From Candidatus Dormiibacterota bacterium (GTDB lineage: Bacteria > Chloroflexota > Dormibacteria > Aeolococcales > Aeolococcaceae): 12,751 nucleotides of DNA. Positions 1 through 6,837 of this stretch are shown here, one piece after another. A model generated the notes under the pieces. It searched no databases and was not told the DNA's origin. It worked only from the letters and a program-made list of their open reading frames with translations. The position numbers were made by a program, and so were the translations under genes. How positions within the stretch are numbered: position 1 is the stretch's first letter; every line of letters starts with the position of its first letter. The stretch covers positions 1 through 12,751 of the forward strand of contig PLDZ01000073.1 of the NCBI GenBank assembly GCA_003136295.1. Direction: 5' to 3'.

Positions 1-116
1 CCGGCATTCCCGGCCACTCTGATTAGCCGGCTCACGCCGCCACCGATGGCTCCGAGGTCGCAGGAGGTCGACGCAAACCGCGTGTCGCAGATGCGCGTTG
101 GCGGGAGCGGCTGGTA
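1..116 (-). repeat. DTR-motif protein repeat 3 (cut by the left edge)
   Basis: The third repeat opens with Y-Q-P-L-P-P-T-R-I-C-D-T-R, 143 residues after repeat 2, and is cut by the window edge. It keeps the cysteine before DTR and a second one at 'TSCDLG', as in repeat 2. More copies may lie beyond the edge. Confidence 0.72.
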
Positions 117-2963
117 CTGATAGCCGGCCGGGCTCGCTGTGATGGTGGAGCTCCCGTACCAGCCGTTGGCATCGATGAGCACATTGATCGTTCCGGCCGC
201 ATTGAACACGCACAGCGCGTCGTTCTGCCCATCTGGGCTGGTCGGACCGAGTTCGACCATCACTCGATTCGCCACGACCGCGCCGGCAGCGAGATTAAGG
301 GTTGACGTTCCGGTGGACGTGCACGTGCCGTTGGCGTTGGTCGGGAAGAGGCTGAGATAGGTCCCCGCGCTGCCGACCACTCCGGTGAGGTTGACCACCG
401 CCGCCTCGGCGGTCGAGTCACTGGGGATCCCGCCGGCGCTTGCCACCGTGACCACTATTGAATGGCCGGCGCCAACCAGGCTATTGCCGTCGCACTTCGC
501 GGGCGTGCGCGTGTCACAGACTCGAACGGGCGCGATCGGATGAAAGAGCCCCTGGTAGGTCGTGGCAGGGGCCGTCGTGAAATACCCCTCCACGTCGACA
601 ACCACGTTGACGCTGCCGACGGCGTTGTAGATGTTGATCCAGCCCTCGCCGCCGTGAGCGCCGAGGGTGACCGTGACGAGGTTGGCGATCACCGTCTGCG
701 CCCCGAAGTTGAGGTTCGACGCAGTTGGCCGCACGCTTCCGTATGGGTAGACCGTGAGCAGGCTCGACGCCGACCCGAGCACTTCGGTGACGTTGAGCAC
801 CGCAGCGCTAGCGCTGGTCGGGACCGGTATGGTGCCGAGCCCGGTGACCTGCACGGCCCTGATCAGGCCCTGGCCGATGGCCCCGCCGGTTTTGCGCGTG
901 TCCAGGATGCGGAAGGGCGTCATCGGGGTGTAGTTGGCGAGGCCCTCGTACGTGTACGTGAGCGTGTTGGTCGTTCCCAGCGCGTCGGTCGCCTGGACGA
1001 GGTCCGTCCCTCCGCCGGGAGCGCTCGGCGGGGTCACGAAGGTGAACGTCTGCGGCGATGTGAGCGTGATCGTGATCAGGGATCCGCCGAATGTTGCCGT
1101 GGTGGTCGGATCGAAGTCGGTCCCGCTCACGGTCACGGTCTGCCCACCGGCGATCGGCCCCAGCGACTGGGTCAGCGCCGTGATCACCGGACCGGACACG
1201 GTCACCTCGTTGATCTGCGTGTTCCAGCAGGCATGGATCGTTGTGCACACCCCCACAGCGGTCGTGTTGTCCACCGACCCGGAGACGACCCAGACGTCCT
1301 TTGGGTTCACGGGGTCCTGGGCCGCTCCTGAGTAATCACCCCACCGGCATCCGTTGGTGTCGCACGCACCCGCGAAGAGGTCAGTTCCCTTGTAGTACGT
1401 CGGGCTCGTGTGCAGGGTGTGGTAGCTGCTGAGCGTCGCCGTACCCGAGGCGATCGACGCATCAATGATGCTGGGGTTCATCGTGGTGGACGACTCATCG
1501 AACACCGTGATCACGTCACCCGCGCTGTCGAGGCTGACCGCAGGATAGAAGAGGTCCGACCCGTTGATGGCAACGTTGTTAAGTTGATTGGTGAGCGTTC
1601 CGCCGATGGTGTTCGTGGTTCCGCTGGCGGCGATCTCAACGTAGTTCAGACAGTCTCGCTGCGCGCTGTCGCCGGTGGGCAGACAGCTGGTGCCGTCTGC
1701 AGTCCAGATCTGGCCGTTCGCCCACACAGCATTCAGGAAGCGATCGTCGTTGGTCTGCAACTGCGGTGCCGGACTCGGTTGATCGGCCGGAGGCAGGTAC
1801 CCGGTGCCACTCACTGCCGTCGCCGTCATCGGAACATACACGTAGGGGCCATTCGTGACACCACCAGCGCCCTCTGGCGTTCCGGTGAATCCCTGCACGA
1901 GCGCGTCCGGAGTGCCGTTCAAGCATCCGTTGCCAGTGAGGGCGCAGTCGGACTGGTTGCTCACGATATATGTCAGCGACATCGCGCCGAGCGCCTGCAC
2001 CGGCTGTGGCGCGAACGGCCCATCGTAGAAGTAGTAGAGAGAGCTGAAGCCCTGGTTCTTCTCGAAGTCGGTCTTTTGCAGAACGTCGATCTCGCTGCCG
2101 TTGAACTGGTTGTTGCACGTGTAGTCGTCGAATGTGACGGTGATCGTGCTTGATGAAATGCCCAAGCCCGGCTGGTCACCAAATTCTGTCAACGGCTGTC
2201 CAGTGGTACCGCCAAATTGCGCCATCGGAAGTCCGTACACGATCCACCCGCCGAATGGCAGCGGATTCGAGGATGCGGACACCGCGATGAGCACAGGCGC
2301 CGCCTGTGGGCAGTTATTCGGTGACGAGTAGCTGTTGGGAACCTCGGTGACCGTCACCCAGAACCTTCCCGCAGTGGCGTCATAGATCACCCGCGGGTCG
2401 CTGCTGTGGAAGCCGGAGAGGACGTTCATGAAGACGTTGAGATCGGCCGCACCAACCGGGGTCCCGTTTCCGTATCGACTGAACACATAGATGGTGGAGT
2501 TGACGACCTCGACGACGTTCGAGGGACTCGCGGCCACATCCTCATTGGGTGGCGTGACTTCCTGATCGTTGCCGAAGGTGCCGATCGCGGTCTCCTGTGC
2601 GGTTCCCGGAAAGGACGCCAGCGTGTTGGGTGTTGTCGATCCGACCAGGGGAACGGTTCTGGAGCTTTGCGGCAGAGCAGCAGAACCACTGGTTCCACGC
2701 ACGCCAGCAGCAGCCGACCCGAGCGCGAGCCTGCTCACGGGCATGCTTCCGCCGCGCTTTAACGTCCGCGACCTGGCGATCGCGCGGTCGCTCGGCGTCA
2801 GGGGGAAGAACGGCGACGTGTGCGAGGAGTGAGTCGAAGCCGCAGATCGTGGCGCAGGCGCGACGGTGCTTGCGGCTGCAACGTTCGTCGATCCGAAGGC
2901 AGGAAGCGCTGCAACCATGGCGACACCAAAGACCCAGCTACCCAGTCGACGTCCAGCCTTCAA
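1..2963 (-). CDS. Large secreted IPT/TIG and DTR-repeat surface protein (3' end off the left edge)
   Basis: This reading frame is open from a TTG codon at 2963 to the left edge, giving about 987 residues with the C-terminus missing. The TTG start is chosen because GGAGG lies six bases upstream (2970-2974) and a signal peptide begins at once: basic start (KAGRR), a hydrophobic stretch to about residue 24, and a small-residue cleavage region near residues 24-31. A low-complexity Ala/Ser/Thr linker follows. Residues 141-205 carry a pattern seen in extracellular propeller-like proteins, with VVEVVN, IYVFSRYG and then DPRVIYDATAGRFW. An IPT/TIG domain spans about 591-672. Repeats with a DTR motif begin at D688, D817 and D960. 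The role is not known; export and probably adhesion or scaffolding are inferred from the domains. It has its own likely promoter just upstream and lies 88 bases downstream of a glycosyltransferase gene. The frame is intact, with no frameshift. Confidence 0.88.
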   Translation of the reverse strand, partial: MKAGRRLGSWVFGVAMVAALPAFGSTNVAAASTVAPAPRSAASTHSSHTSPFFPLTPSDRAIARSRTLKRGGSMPVSRLALGSAAAGVRGTSGSAALPQSSRTVPLVGSTTPNTLASFPGTAQETAIGTFGNDQEVTPPNEDVAASPSNVVEVVNSTIYVFSRYGNGTPVGAADLNVFMNVLSGFHSSDPRVIYDATAGRFWVTVTEVPNSYSSPNNCPQAAPVLIAVSASSNPLPFGGWIVYGLPMAQFGGTTGQPLTEFGDQPGLGISSSTITVTFDDYTCNNQFNGSEIDVLQKTDFEKNQGFSSLYYFYDGPFAPQPVQALGAMSLTYIVSNQSDCALTGNGCLNGTPDALVQGFTGTPEGAGGVTNGPYVYVPMTATAVSGTGYLPPADQPSPAPQLQTNDDRFLNAVWANGQIWTADGTSCLPTGDSAQRDCLNYVEIAASGTTNTIGGTLTNQLNNVAINGSDLFYPAVSLDSAGDVITVFDESSTTMNPSIIDASIASGTATLSSYHTLHTSPTYYKGTDLFAGACDTNGCRWGDYSGAAQDPVNPKDVWVVSGSVDNTTAVGVCTTIHACWNTQINEVTVSGPVITALTQSLGPIAGGQTVTVSGTDFDPTTTATFGGSLITITLTSPQTFTFVTPPSAPGGGTDLVQATDALGTTNTLTYTYEGLANYTPMTPFRILDTRKTGGAIGQGLIRAVQVTGLGTIPVPTSASAAVLNVTEVLGSASSLLTVYPYGSVRPTASNLNFGAQTVIANLVTVTLGAHGGEGWINIYNAVGSVNVVVDVEGYFTTAPATTYQGLFHPIAPVRVCDTRTPAKCDGNSLVGAGHSIVVTVASAGGIPSDSTAEAAVVNLTGVVGSAGTYLSLFPTNANGTCTSTGTSTLNLAAGAVVANRVMVELGPTSPDGQNDALCVFNAAGTINVLIDANGWYGSSTITASPAGYQYQPLPPTRICDTRFASTSCDLGAIGGGVSRLIRVAGNA
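156..545 (-). repeat. DTR-motif protein repeat 2
   Basis: The second repeat opens with F-H-P-I-A-P-V-R-V-C-D-T-R and closes with V-L-I-D-A-N-G-W-Y. The DTR aspartate is 129 residues after that of repeat 1. It carries cysteines next to the DTR motif, at 'KCDG', at 'GTCTS' and at 'ALCVF', which could form disulfides outside the cell. The closing IDANGWY pattern matches VDVEGYF of repeat 1. Confidence 0.8.
579..932 (-). repeat. DTR-motif protein repeat 1
   Basis: This is the first of at least three homologous protein repeats. It opens with Y-T-P-M-T-P-F-R-I-L-D-T-R and closes with V-V-V-D-V-E-G-Y-F. The middle holds the typical alternation of 'AAVLNVTEV', 'LTVYPYG', 'ASNLNF' and 'ANLVTVTLG' strands, consistent with an all-beta fold. 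Unlike repeats 2 and 3 it has no cysteines around the motif. The repeats are similar in protein only; they have diverged in DNA. Confidence 0.8.
2871..2963 (-). other. Sec signal peptide of the secreted DTR-repeat protein
   Basis: The first ~31 codons encode a basic N-region (K2, R5, R6), a hydrophobic core from about W10 to F23 and an Ala/Ser-rich end (NVAAAS) fitting signal peptidase I. No lipobox cysteine is present, so a lipoprotein is unlikely. The exact cleavage site is uncertain: after residue 24-25 or after about residue 31. Confidence 0.7.
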
Positions 2964-2969
2964 ACCACA

Positions 2970-2974
2970 CCTCC
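2970..2974 (-). promoter_or_regulatory. Ribosome binding site GGAGG for the TTG start
   Basis: GGAGG on the minus strand sits six bases before the TTG at 2961-2963. It decides the start of the secreted protein, since the next in-frame ATG (codon 15) would destroy the signal peptide and has no such site. Confidence 0.75.
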
Positions 2975-3001
2975 GTCCCGTTGCTTTCCCCTCCGCGCCA
3001 G

Positions 3002-3030
3002 AGTGTACCGTGGATCCACGGAAATGACAG
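3002..3030 (-). promoter_or_regulatory. Candidate promoter with a palindrome in its spacer
   Basis: On the minus strand CTGTCA (3025-3030) and TACACT (3002-3007) are separated by exactly 17 bases and each matches four of six sigma-70 consensus bases. Initiation would fall near 2995, giving a ~31-base leader that contains the GGAGG. The spacer carries a perfect 14-bp palindrome at 3008-3021 (CCGTGG/CCACGG arms around AT), placed where a repressor or activator could bind. This is a pattern match only. Confidence 0.4.
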
Positions 3031-3050
3031 ATGCGTGACGACTTTCTCAG

Positions 3051-4925
3051 CTAGTCGATGCGGAGGCTCAGCGGCTCAGGCCAGAGCACATTGACATTGA
3101 GGTAGGGATCATCGATCTCATCGACGCGGCCCCATCGCTGCACGAAAGTCCGTGCGTCACCGGCCATCGCACCGACACTCGAACGAGCTGCCTCGCCCCA
3201 GGTCATCTCCGCGAGTGGCGTGCATACCACACGTTGGCCGAGCGCGCGAATGCGCATGCAGTAGTCGACATCCCAGAGAGATCGCGAGAACCGCTCGTCG
3301 AATCCACCTGCATCGTTGAACACATCGCGCCGGGTCATCAGGCATGCGCCGGAAACCGCACTCATCTCCTTGATGACGCGCAGGTGCTGATCGACATTGC
3401 TCGCTAGGTCGAGGCGTCCGCACACCATGCCTTCGTGCGCGACTGTGCCATCCGGATATCTCAGCCGTATCCCAACCGCGCCGATGCCCGCGCGCTGGCT
3501 CAATTCGAGCATGGCCTCGAGCCATTCGGCGGTGATCGCGCGAGTGGACGCGTCGACCACCACGATGTGATCGCCATTCAATGCTCGAACTGCTGTGTTG
3601 ATTGCCGCCGGCGTGTTATGGCCGGCGACGACTGTTGTGACGCGGCGGCGGTCATACGTGGACACTCGCTCGATGGTCGCACTGCAGTCGGTCAGGTCAG
3701 TGCCCTTAGTCGTCGCGACGACGATCACGTCCACCGATGGGGCGCCGGCGAGACGGTACCGCGGGATGTACAGGCCCGGGCTTGGACCGAGATCGACGCG
3801 TGCTTCGACACCCCGCCGCTGCAGCGCGTCCGCGACCGCCCTGCGCCCGGCGTCTCGCGCGAGCGGCTTGGATCCGGCGGAGATCGCCGTGGAACCCGGG
3901 ACCATCCGCCACGCATAGAGCACGTCCGGAACGTGTCCGACGTGTGTCGCCGCCTCGGTGACACGCAGCATCAGATCGTGGTCCTGGCTGCCGTCGAATC
4001 CTTCGCGGAATCCGCCCACCGACATGGCGAGGGTACGCCGCACCACCGTGAAGTGGTTGATGTAGTTCTCGGCGAGCAGGCGGTCCGGCGAGAAGTCAGG
4101 CTTGAACGTCGGGACGCCAAGGCTACCGTCAGGGAGTAACTTGTCCTCGTCGGAGTACACGACGTCCGCGTCGGGATGTTCGCGCAGGTACGCCGCCATT
4201 GCGTACAGCGCATGCGGTCGCAGCACATCATCGTTGTCGATGAACCCGATGAAGTCGCCGGTCGCGAGACTCAGCGCGGAATTCGAGGCGGCGGCAATGC
4301 CACCCTGCTGGTCTCGATACGCCACCCGCACACGACGATCGGCAAGCGCTGCGTCAAGCACCTCCCGCACATGGGAGTGCGTCGATGCGTCATCAGCGAT
4401 GCAGAGTTCAAGCTTCGGATAGGCCTGCTCGAGCACCGAAGCGATCGCTGCCTCGAGCCAGTCGCGAGCCGGGTTGTAGACGGGCATCACGAGGCTGATG
4501 ACGGGGGCGCCGGCGTCCGCCTCCGACACACGGCGCATGTTCCCGACCTCCGCTGCCCCCGGGGTGTGCAGCTGGAGCCAGCGGCGATACTGGCGGCGTC
4601 GCGACGCATCAGTGTCGGCAACACCGATCGCGCGGCGAAGCTCGCGGTCACGGCGTATCGATCTGGCCACGGCTGTTGGGCCGTGGTCGACGAGTGTCAG
4701 CGTCCTCGACGCCACGCTGTGCAGCGTCCGCTGGCGTCGCGAGTCCGGCGGCACGACCCGCCGCAGCTTGTCGGCGACGGCCACGGCGATTCGGGCGGAC
4801 GCCCTGTCCATTGCCTCGGTCAGCTCGGCCCGCAATACCTGGAGCTCAGCCTCCAGCTCCGCGATGTGGTGTCGTGCCGCGCGCAACTCGTCGCGGAGCT
4901 TGTCAGCCTCGCGAGGGGTGGTCAC
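3051..4925 (-). CDS. Two-domain family-2 glycosyltransferase with N-terminal coiled coil
   Basis: This cytoplasmic glycosyltransferase probably adds sugars to a surface polysaccharide, in the style of RfbC-like O-antigen enzymes. Residues 5-45 form a heptad-rich Glu/Leu coiled coil, followed by a basic stretch (61-115). The first GT-A domain runs from about 142 to 390, with SLVMPVYNP (144-152), ADDAS (177-181), the metal-binding DNDD (230-233), YSDEDK (257-262) and SQDHDLMLR (313-321). A second GT2-like domain spans about 396-620. It keeps SGACLMTRRDVF and WDVDYCMRIR (551-560), but the expected DxD position reads D-A-S (458-460), so it may be inactive. The GTG start at 4925 is the only in-frame start before an upstream stop; its ribosome site is weak. 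It is divergent from the methyltransferase/ABC exporter operon, and sugar specificity cannot be told. Confidence 0.9.
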   Translation of the reverse strand: MTTPREADKLRDELRAARHHIAELEAELQVLRAELTEAMDRASARIAVAVADKLRRVVPPDSRRQRTLHSVASRTLTLVDHGPTAVARSIRRDRELRRAIGVADTDASRRRQYRRWLQLHTPGAAEVGNMRRVSEADAGAPVISLVMPVYNPARDWLEAAIASVLEQAYPKLELCIADDASTHSHVREVLDAALADRRVRVAYRDQQGGIAAASNSALSLATGDFIGFIDNDDVLRPHALYAMAAYLREHPDADVVYSDEDKLLPDGSLGVPTFKPDFSPDRLLAENYINHFTVVRRTLAMSVGGFREGFDGSQDHDLMLRVTEAATHVGHVPDVLYAWRMVPGSTAISAGSKPLARDAGRRAVADALQRRGVEARVDLGPSPGLYIPRYRLAGAPSVDVIVVATTKGTDLTDCSATIERVSTYDRRRVTTVVAGHNTPAAINTAVRALNGDHIVVVDASTRAITAEWLEAMLELSQRAGIGAVGIRLRYPDGTVAHEGMVCGRLDLASNVDQHLRVIKEMSAVSGACLMTRRDVFNDAGGFDERFSRSLWDVDYCMRIRALGQRVVCTPLAEMTWGEAARSSVGAMAGDARTFVQRWGRVDEIDDPYLNVNVLWPEPLSLRID

Positions 4926-5155
4926 ACTGCGGGTCCCGGTGCGATCGTCAGGTCCATCTCAGGATGCATCGAACCACGATGGTATGCGGGGTGCCCGCAA
5001 ATCGCCGCTGCTGAGTATGCTCGAGCTCAAGCGACACGCCCGCCGCGTGCGATTGGTACTGGAGATTCCCACCGTGACCGTAGACGCCAGGGGCGCGGGT
5101 AGCGGGGCTCGGGCTCTACGATCCCTGGGGTGACAAACATGCAAGTTCATTCATC
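4926..5155. other. Divergent intergenic region between glycosyltransferase and exporter operon
   Basis: These 230 bases separate divergent genes and must hold their 5' signals. Toward the operon, TACGAT (5117-5122) could be a -10 box, but nothing resembles a -35 box at the right distance. Toward the glycosyltransferase, TACCAT (4979-4984, minus strand) is a possible -10 box with no -35 partner. A perfect 6-bp inverted repeat with a 3-base loop (4985-4999, TGCGGG/CCCGCA) lies next to it. Except for the mini-ORF at 5130-5159, no coding potential is convincing here. Confidence 0.45.
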
Positions 5156-5159
5156 ATGA
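5130..5159 (+). CDS. Putative leader mini-ORF overlapping the exporter operon start
   Basis: A nine-codon ORF starts at GTG 5130, with an in-frame ATG at 5139, and ends in a TGA that overlaps the ATG of the next gene in an ATGA tetranucleotide (5156-5159). GGGG at 5127-5130 stands eight bases before the ATG, a usable ribosome site. The methyltransferase ATG itself has no clear one, so ribosomes ending on the mini-ORF could restart there. The peptide (MTNMQVHSS or MQVHSS) has no run of one amino acid that would suggest classical attenuation. It could be chance; the overlap and spacing are the only evidence. Confidence 0.3.
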   Translation: MTNMQVHSS

Positions 5160-5989
5160 GTCAATCAGTGGCGGCACGAATCCCGCGTCGCGCGCTGTCC
5201 AGAGCCAGGGCGCTCGCCACCACGTTCGCTCAGCCCCCCGCCGACGCGCTGGCAGCCTGGTACCTGCGCAGGCGGCGATCCGGGATCGCAGAATTGATCA
5301 CCCATAGCTTCGAAAGCCTCTCGGCTCAGGCAGAGGACGGACAGCCGGACCTCGCCGTTCGCAGGGCAATCGTCGACCAGTTTCACCGGCTGTACTACAA
5401 CGATCCCGGAACCTGGCTCGAGACGCGGTGGATGGGTGTGGACGCCTGGAAATGTCCGCTTGACCTCTGGATCTACCAGGAGATCCTGCACGAGCTGCGC
5501 CCGGCGCTGATCATCGAATGTGGGACGGCACATGGGGGAAGCGCCGGCTTCCTGGCATCGATCTGCGATCTTGTCGGAACTGGCGAGATCATGACCATCG
5601 ACATTGAGTCCAAGCCCGGGCGCCCGGTTCACCCCCGTATCACGTATGTCCTCGGTTCATCGACTGATCCAGAGGTGGTCGCCACGGTGCGCGCACGTCT
5701 CCCGACGACAGGAAACGTCCTCGTGATCTTGGATTCAGATCACAGCGCGCCGCATGTCGAGCGCGAATTGTCGGTGTATGCGCCGATGGTCACGGTCGGG
5801 TCATACGTGATTGTCGAGGACACCAACGTCAACAACCACCCTGTGCTCCCGGATTTCGGCCCAGGTCCGATGGAGGCGGTATCAGCGTTTCTCACCGCCA
5901 ATGACCAGTTCGTCGTCGACGAGGGAAGGCAGAAGTACCACCTGACATTCAATCCACGCGGCTTCCTGCGTCGAGTATCGCCGCCATGA
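5156..5989 (+). CDS. CmcI-type SAM-dependent methyltransferase (cephalosporin hydroxylase family)
   Basis: This 277-residue protein matches the CmcI/rhamnosyl O-methyltransferase family, cytoplasmic SAM-dependent enzymes often found in surface glycan and glycolipid loci. The SAM-binding loop is seen as LIIECGTAHGGSA (118-130). ILDSDHSAPHV (191-201) and VIVEDTNVNNH (218-228) supply acidic residues D193, D195, E221 and D222 that fit the family's divalent-metal site. The N-terminus is basic and arginine-rich (1-42), possibly for membrane association. It is first in an operon: its TGA overlaps the permease ATG (ATGA at 5986-5989). The ATG at 5156 has no strong ribosome site; GTG at codon 5 is an alternative. 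From its position with a Wzm/Wzt exporter I infer that it methylates the exported glycan, perhaps at its end. The hydroxylase name of the family is historical and does not imply cephalosporin synthesis. Confidence 0.85.
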   Translation: MSQSVAARIPRRALSRARALATTFAQPPADALAAWYLRRRRSGIAELITHSFESLSAQAEDGQPDLAVRRAIVDQFHRLYYNDPGTWLETRWMGVDAWKCPLDLWIYQEILHELRPALIIECGTAHGGSAGFLASICDLVGTGEIMTIDIESKPGRPVHPRITYVLGSSTDPEVVATVRARLPTTGNVLVILDSDHSAPHVERELSVYAPMVTVGSYVIVEDTNVNNHPVLPDFGPGPMEAVSAFLTANDQFVVDEGRQKYHLTFNPRGFLRRVSPP

Positions 5990-6837
5990 CCGTTGCCGTG
6001 CACGACAGCCACATCCTTGAAGGCGTTCCGCGCTCTCGAAGCGTCTTCCAGCGGAATCTGAACCTCATCCGGGAGCTGTCGATCACGGCGTTCAAGCTCA
6101 AGTACACCGGCTCCGCGCTGGGGTACGTCTGGTCACTGGTCAAGCCGCTGATGCTCTTCGGCATCATGCTGCTCGTCTTCAGCATTCTGCTCAAGGCCGG
6201 GCTGGGCCAGTGGGAGTTTCCAATTCAGCTGCTTGTCGCGATCGTGGCGTGGACATTCTTCACCGAAGCCACGACGAACGCGATGAACGCGATTGCGGGA
6301 AGCGGCGACCTGATTCGCAAGGCGTACTTCCCTCGATGGATCCTCGTCGCCTCGTCGATGACCAGCGCGTTGCTCACCTTCACGATCAACACCGCGCTCG
6401 TGCTGATCGTCACCTTCGCGCTCGGTCAGCTCGATCTCACCTGGCTCAGCCTGCTCGCGATCCTCTATTACCTCGAGCTGGTTGTGTTGATCCTGGGTCT
6501 CTCGCTCCTCCTGTCGTCCCTGTTCGTCTTTTTCAGAGACCTCGGACACATCTGGGAGATCGTGTCGCTGGTGCTCTTCTACGGGTCGGCTGTCGTCATT
6601 CCCTTCCAGACCGTCTGGGACCACTCCAAGAAGCTGGCCTATCTCGCCGGCGTGAATCCAATCGCGCAAATCATCACCGACCTCCGCCACGTGCTCATCG
6701 ATCCGGCGAAGGTGCGCTCCATGGCGTCGTTCATCGGCCCGCTCGAGGTCGTCCCGATCCTGCTGACCATCGGTATCTTCCTGCTTGGTTTCGCCGTCTT
6801 CCACAGGCTCACCCCGCGATTCGCGGAGTCGTTGTGA
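5986..6837 (+). CDS. wzm: ABC-2 type polysaccharide export permease (Wzm/TagG-like)
   Basis: This is the membrane subunit of a glycan ABC exporter, moving undecaprenyl-linked or other lipid-linked polysaccharide from the cytoplasm across the membrane. Its 283 residues are typical for the family. Family patterns are present: LKYTGSALGYVWSLVKPL (38-54), GSGDLIRKAYFPRW (105-118), VFFRDLGHIW (181-190) and NPIAQII (224-230). About six membrane segments are visible (roughly 52-70, 80-98, 120-147, 153-180, 190-207, 252-273). It overlaps the methyltransferase by ATGA at its start and the ATPase gene by GTGA at its end, so the three are very likely translated together. Whether the cargo is an O-antigen-like chain or a teichoic-acid-like polymer cannot be decided from the sequence. 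Confidence 0.93.
   Translation: MTVAVHDSHILEGVPRSRSVFQRNLNLIRELSITAFKLKYTGSALGYVWSLVKPLMLFGIMLLVFSILLKAGLGQWEFPIQLLVAIVAWTFFTEATTNAMNAIAGSGDLIRKAYFPRWILVASSMTSALLTFTINTALVLIVTFALGQLDLTWLSLLAILYYLELVVLILGLSLLLSSLFVFFRDLGHIWEIVSLVLFYGSAVVIPFQTVWDHSKKLAYLAGVNPIAQIITDLRHVLIDPAKVRSMASFIGPLEVVPILLTIGIFLLGFAVFHRLTPRFAESL

Noticed and set aside
462..1331. Plus-strand ORF of 289 codons in the left part
   Set aside because: It is antisense to the secreted protein's IPT/TIG and DTR repeats, which have clear domain structure. The plus-strand translation is charged, low-complexity sequence.
4985..4999. Short hairpin as a terminator
   Set aside because: The 6-bp stem has a 3-base loop and no T-run on either strand, and it lies between divergent promoters where no terminator is expected.
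6210..6833. Upstream extension of the Wzt-like frame to an ATG at 6210
   Set aside because: The extension lies inside the permease gene in another frame and translates to low-complexity Arg/Pro-rich sequence. The ABC domain begins right after GTG 6834.
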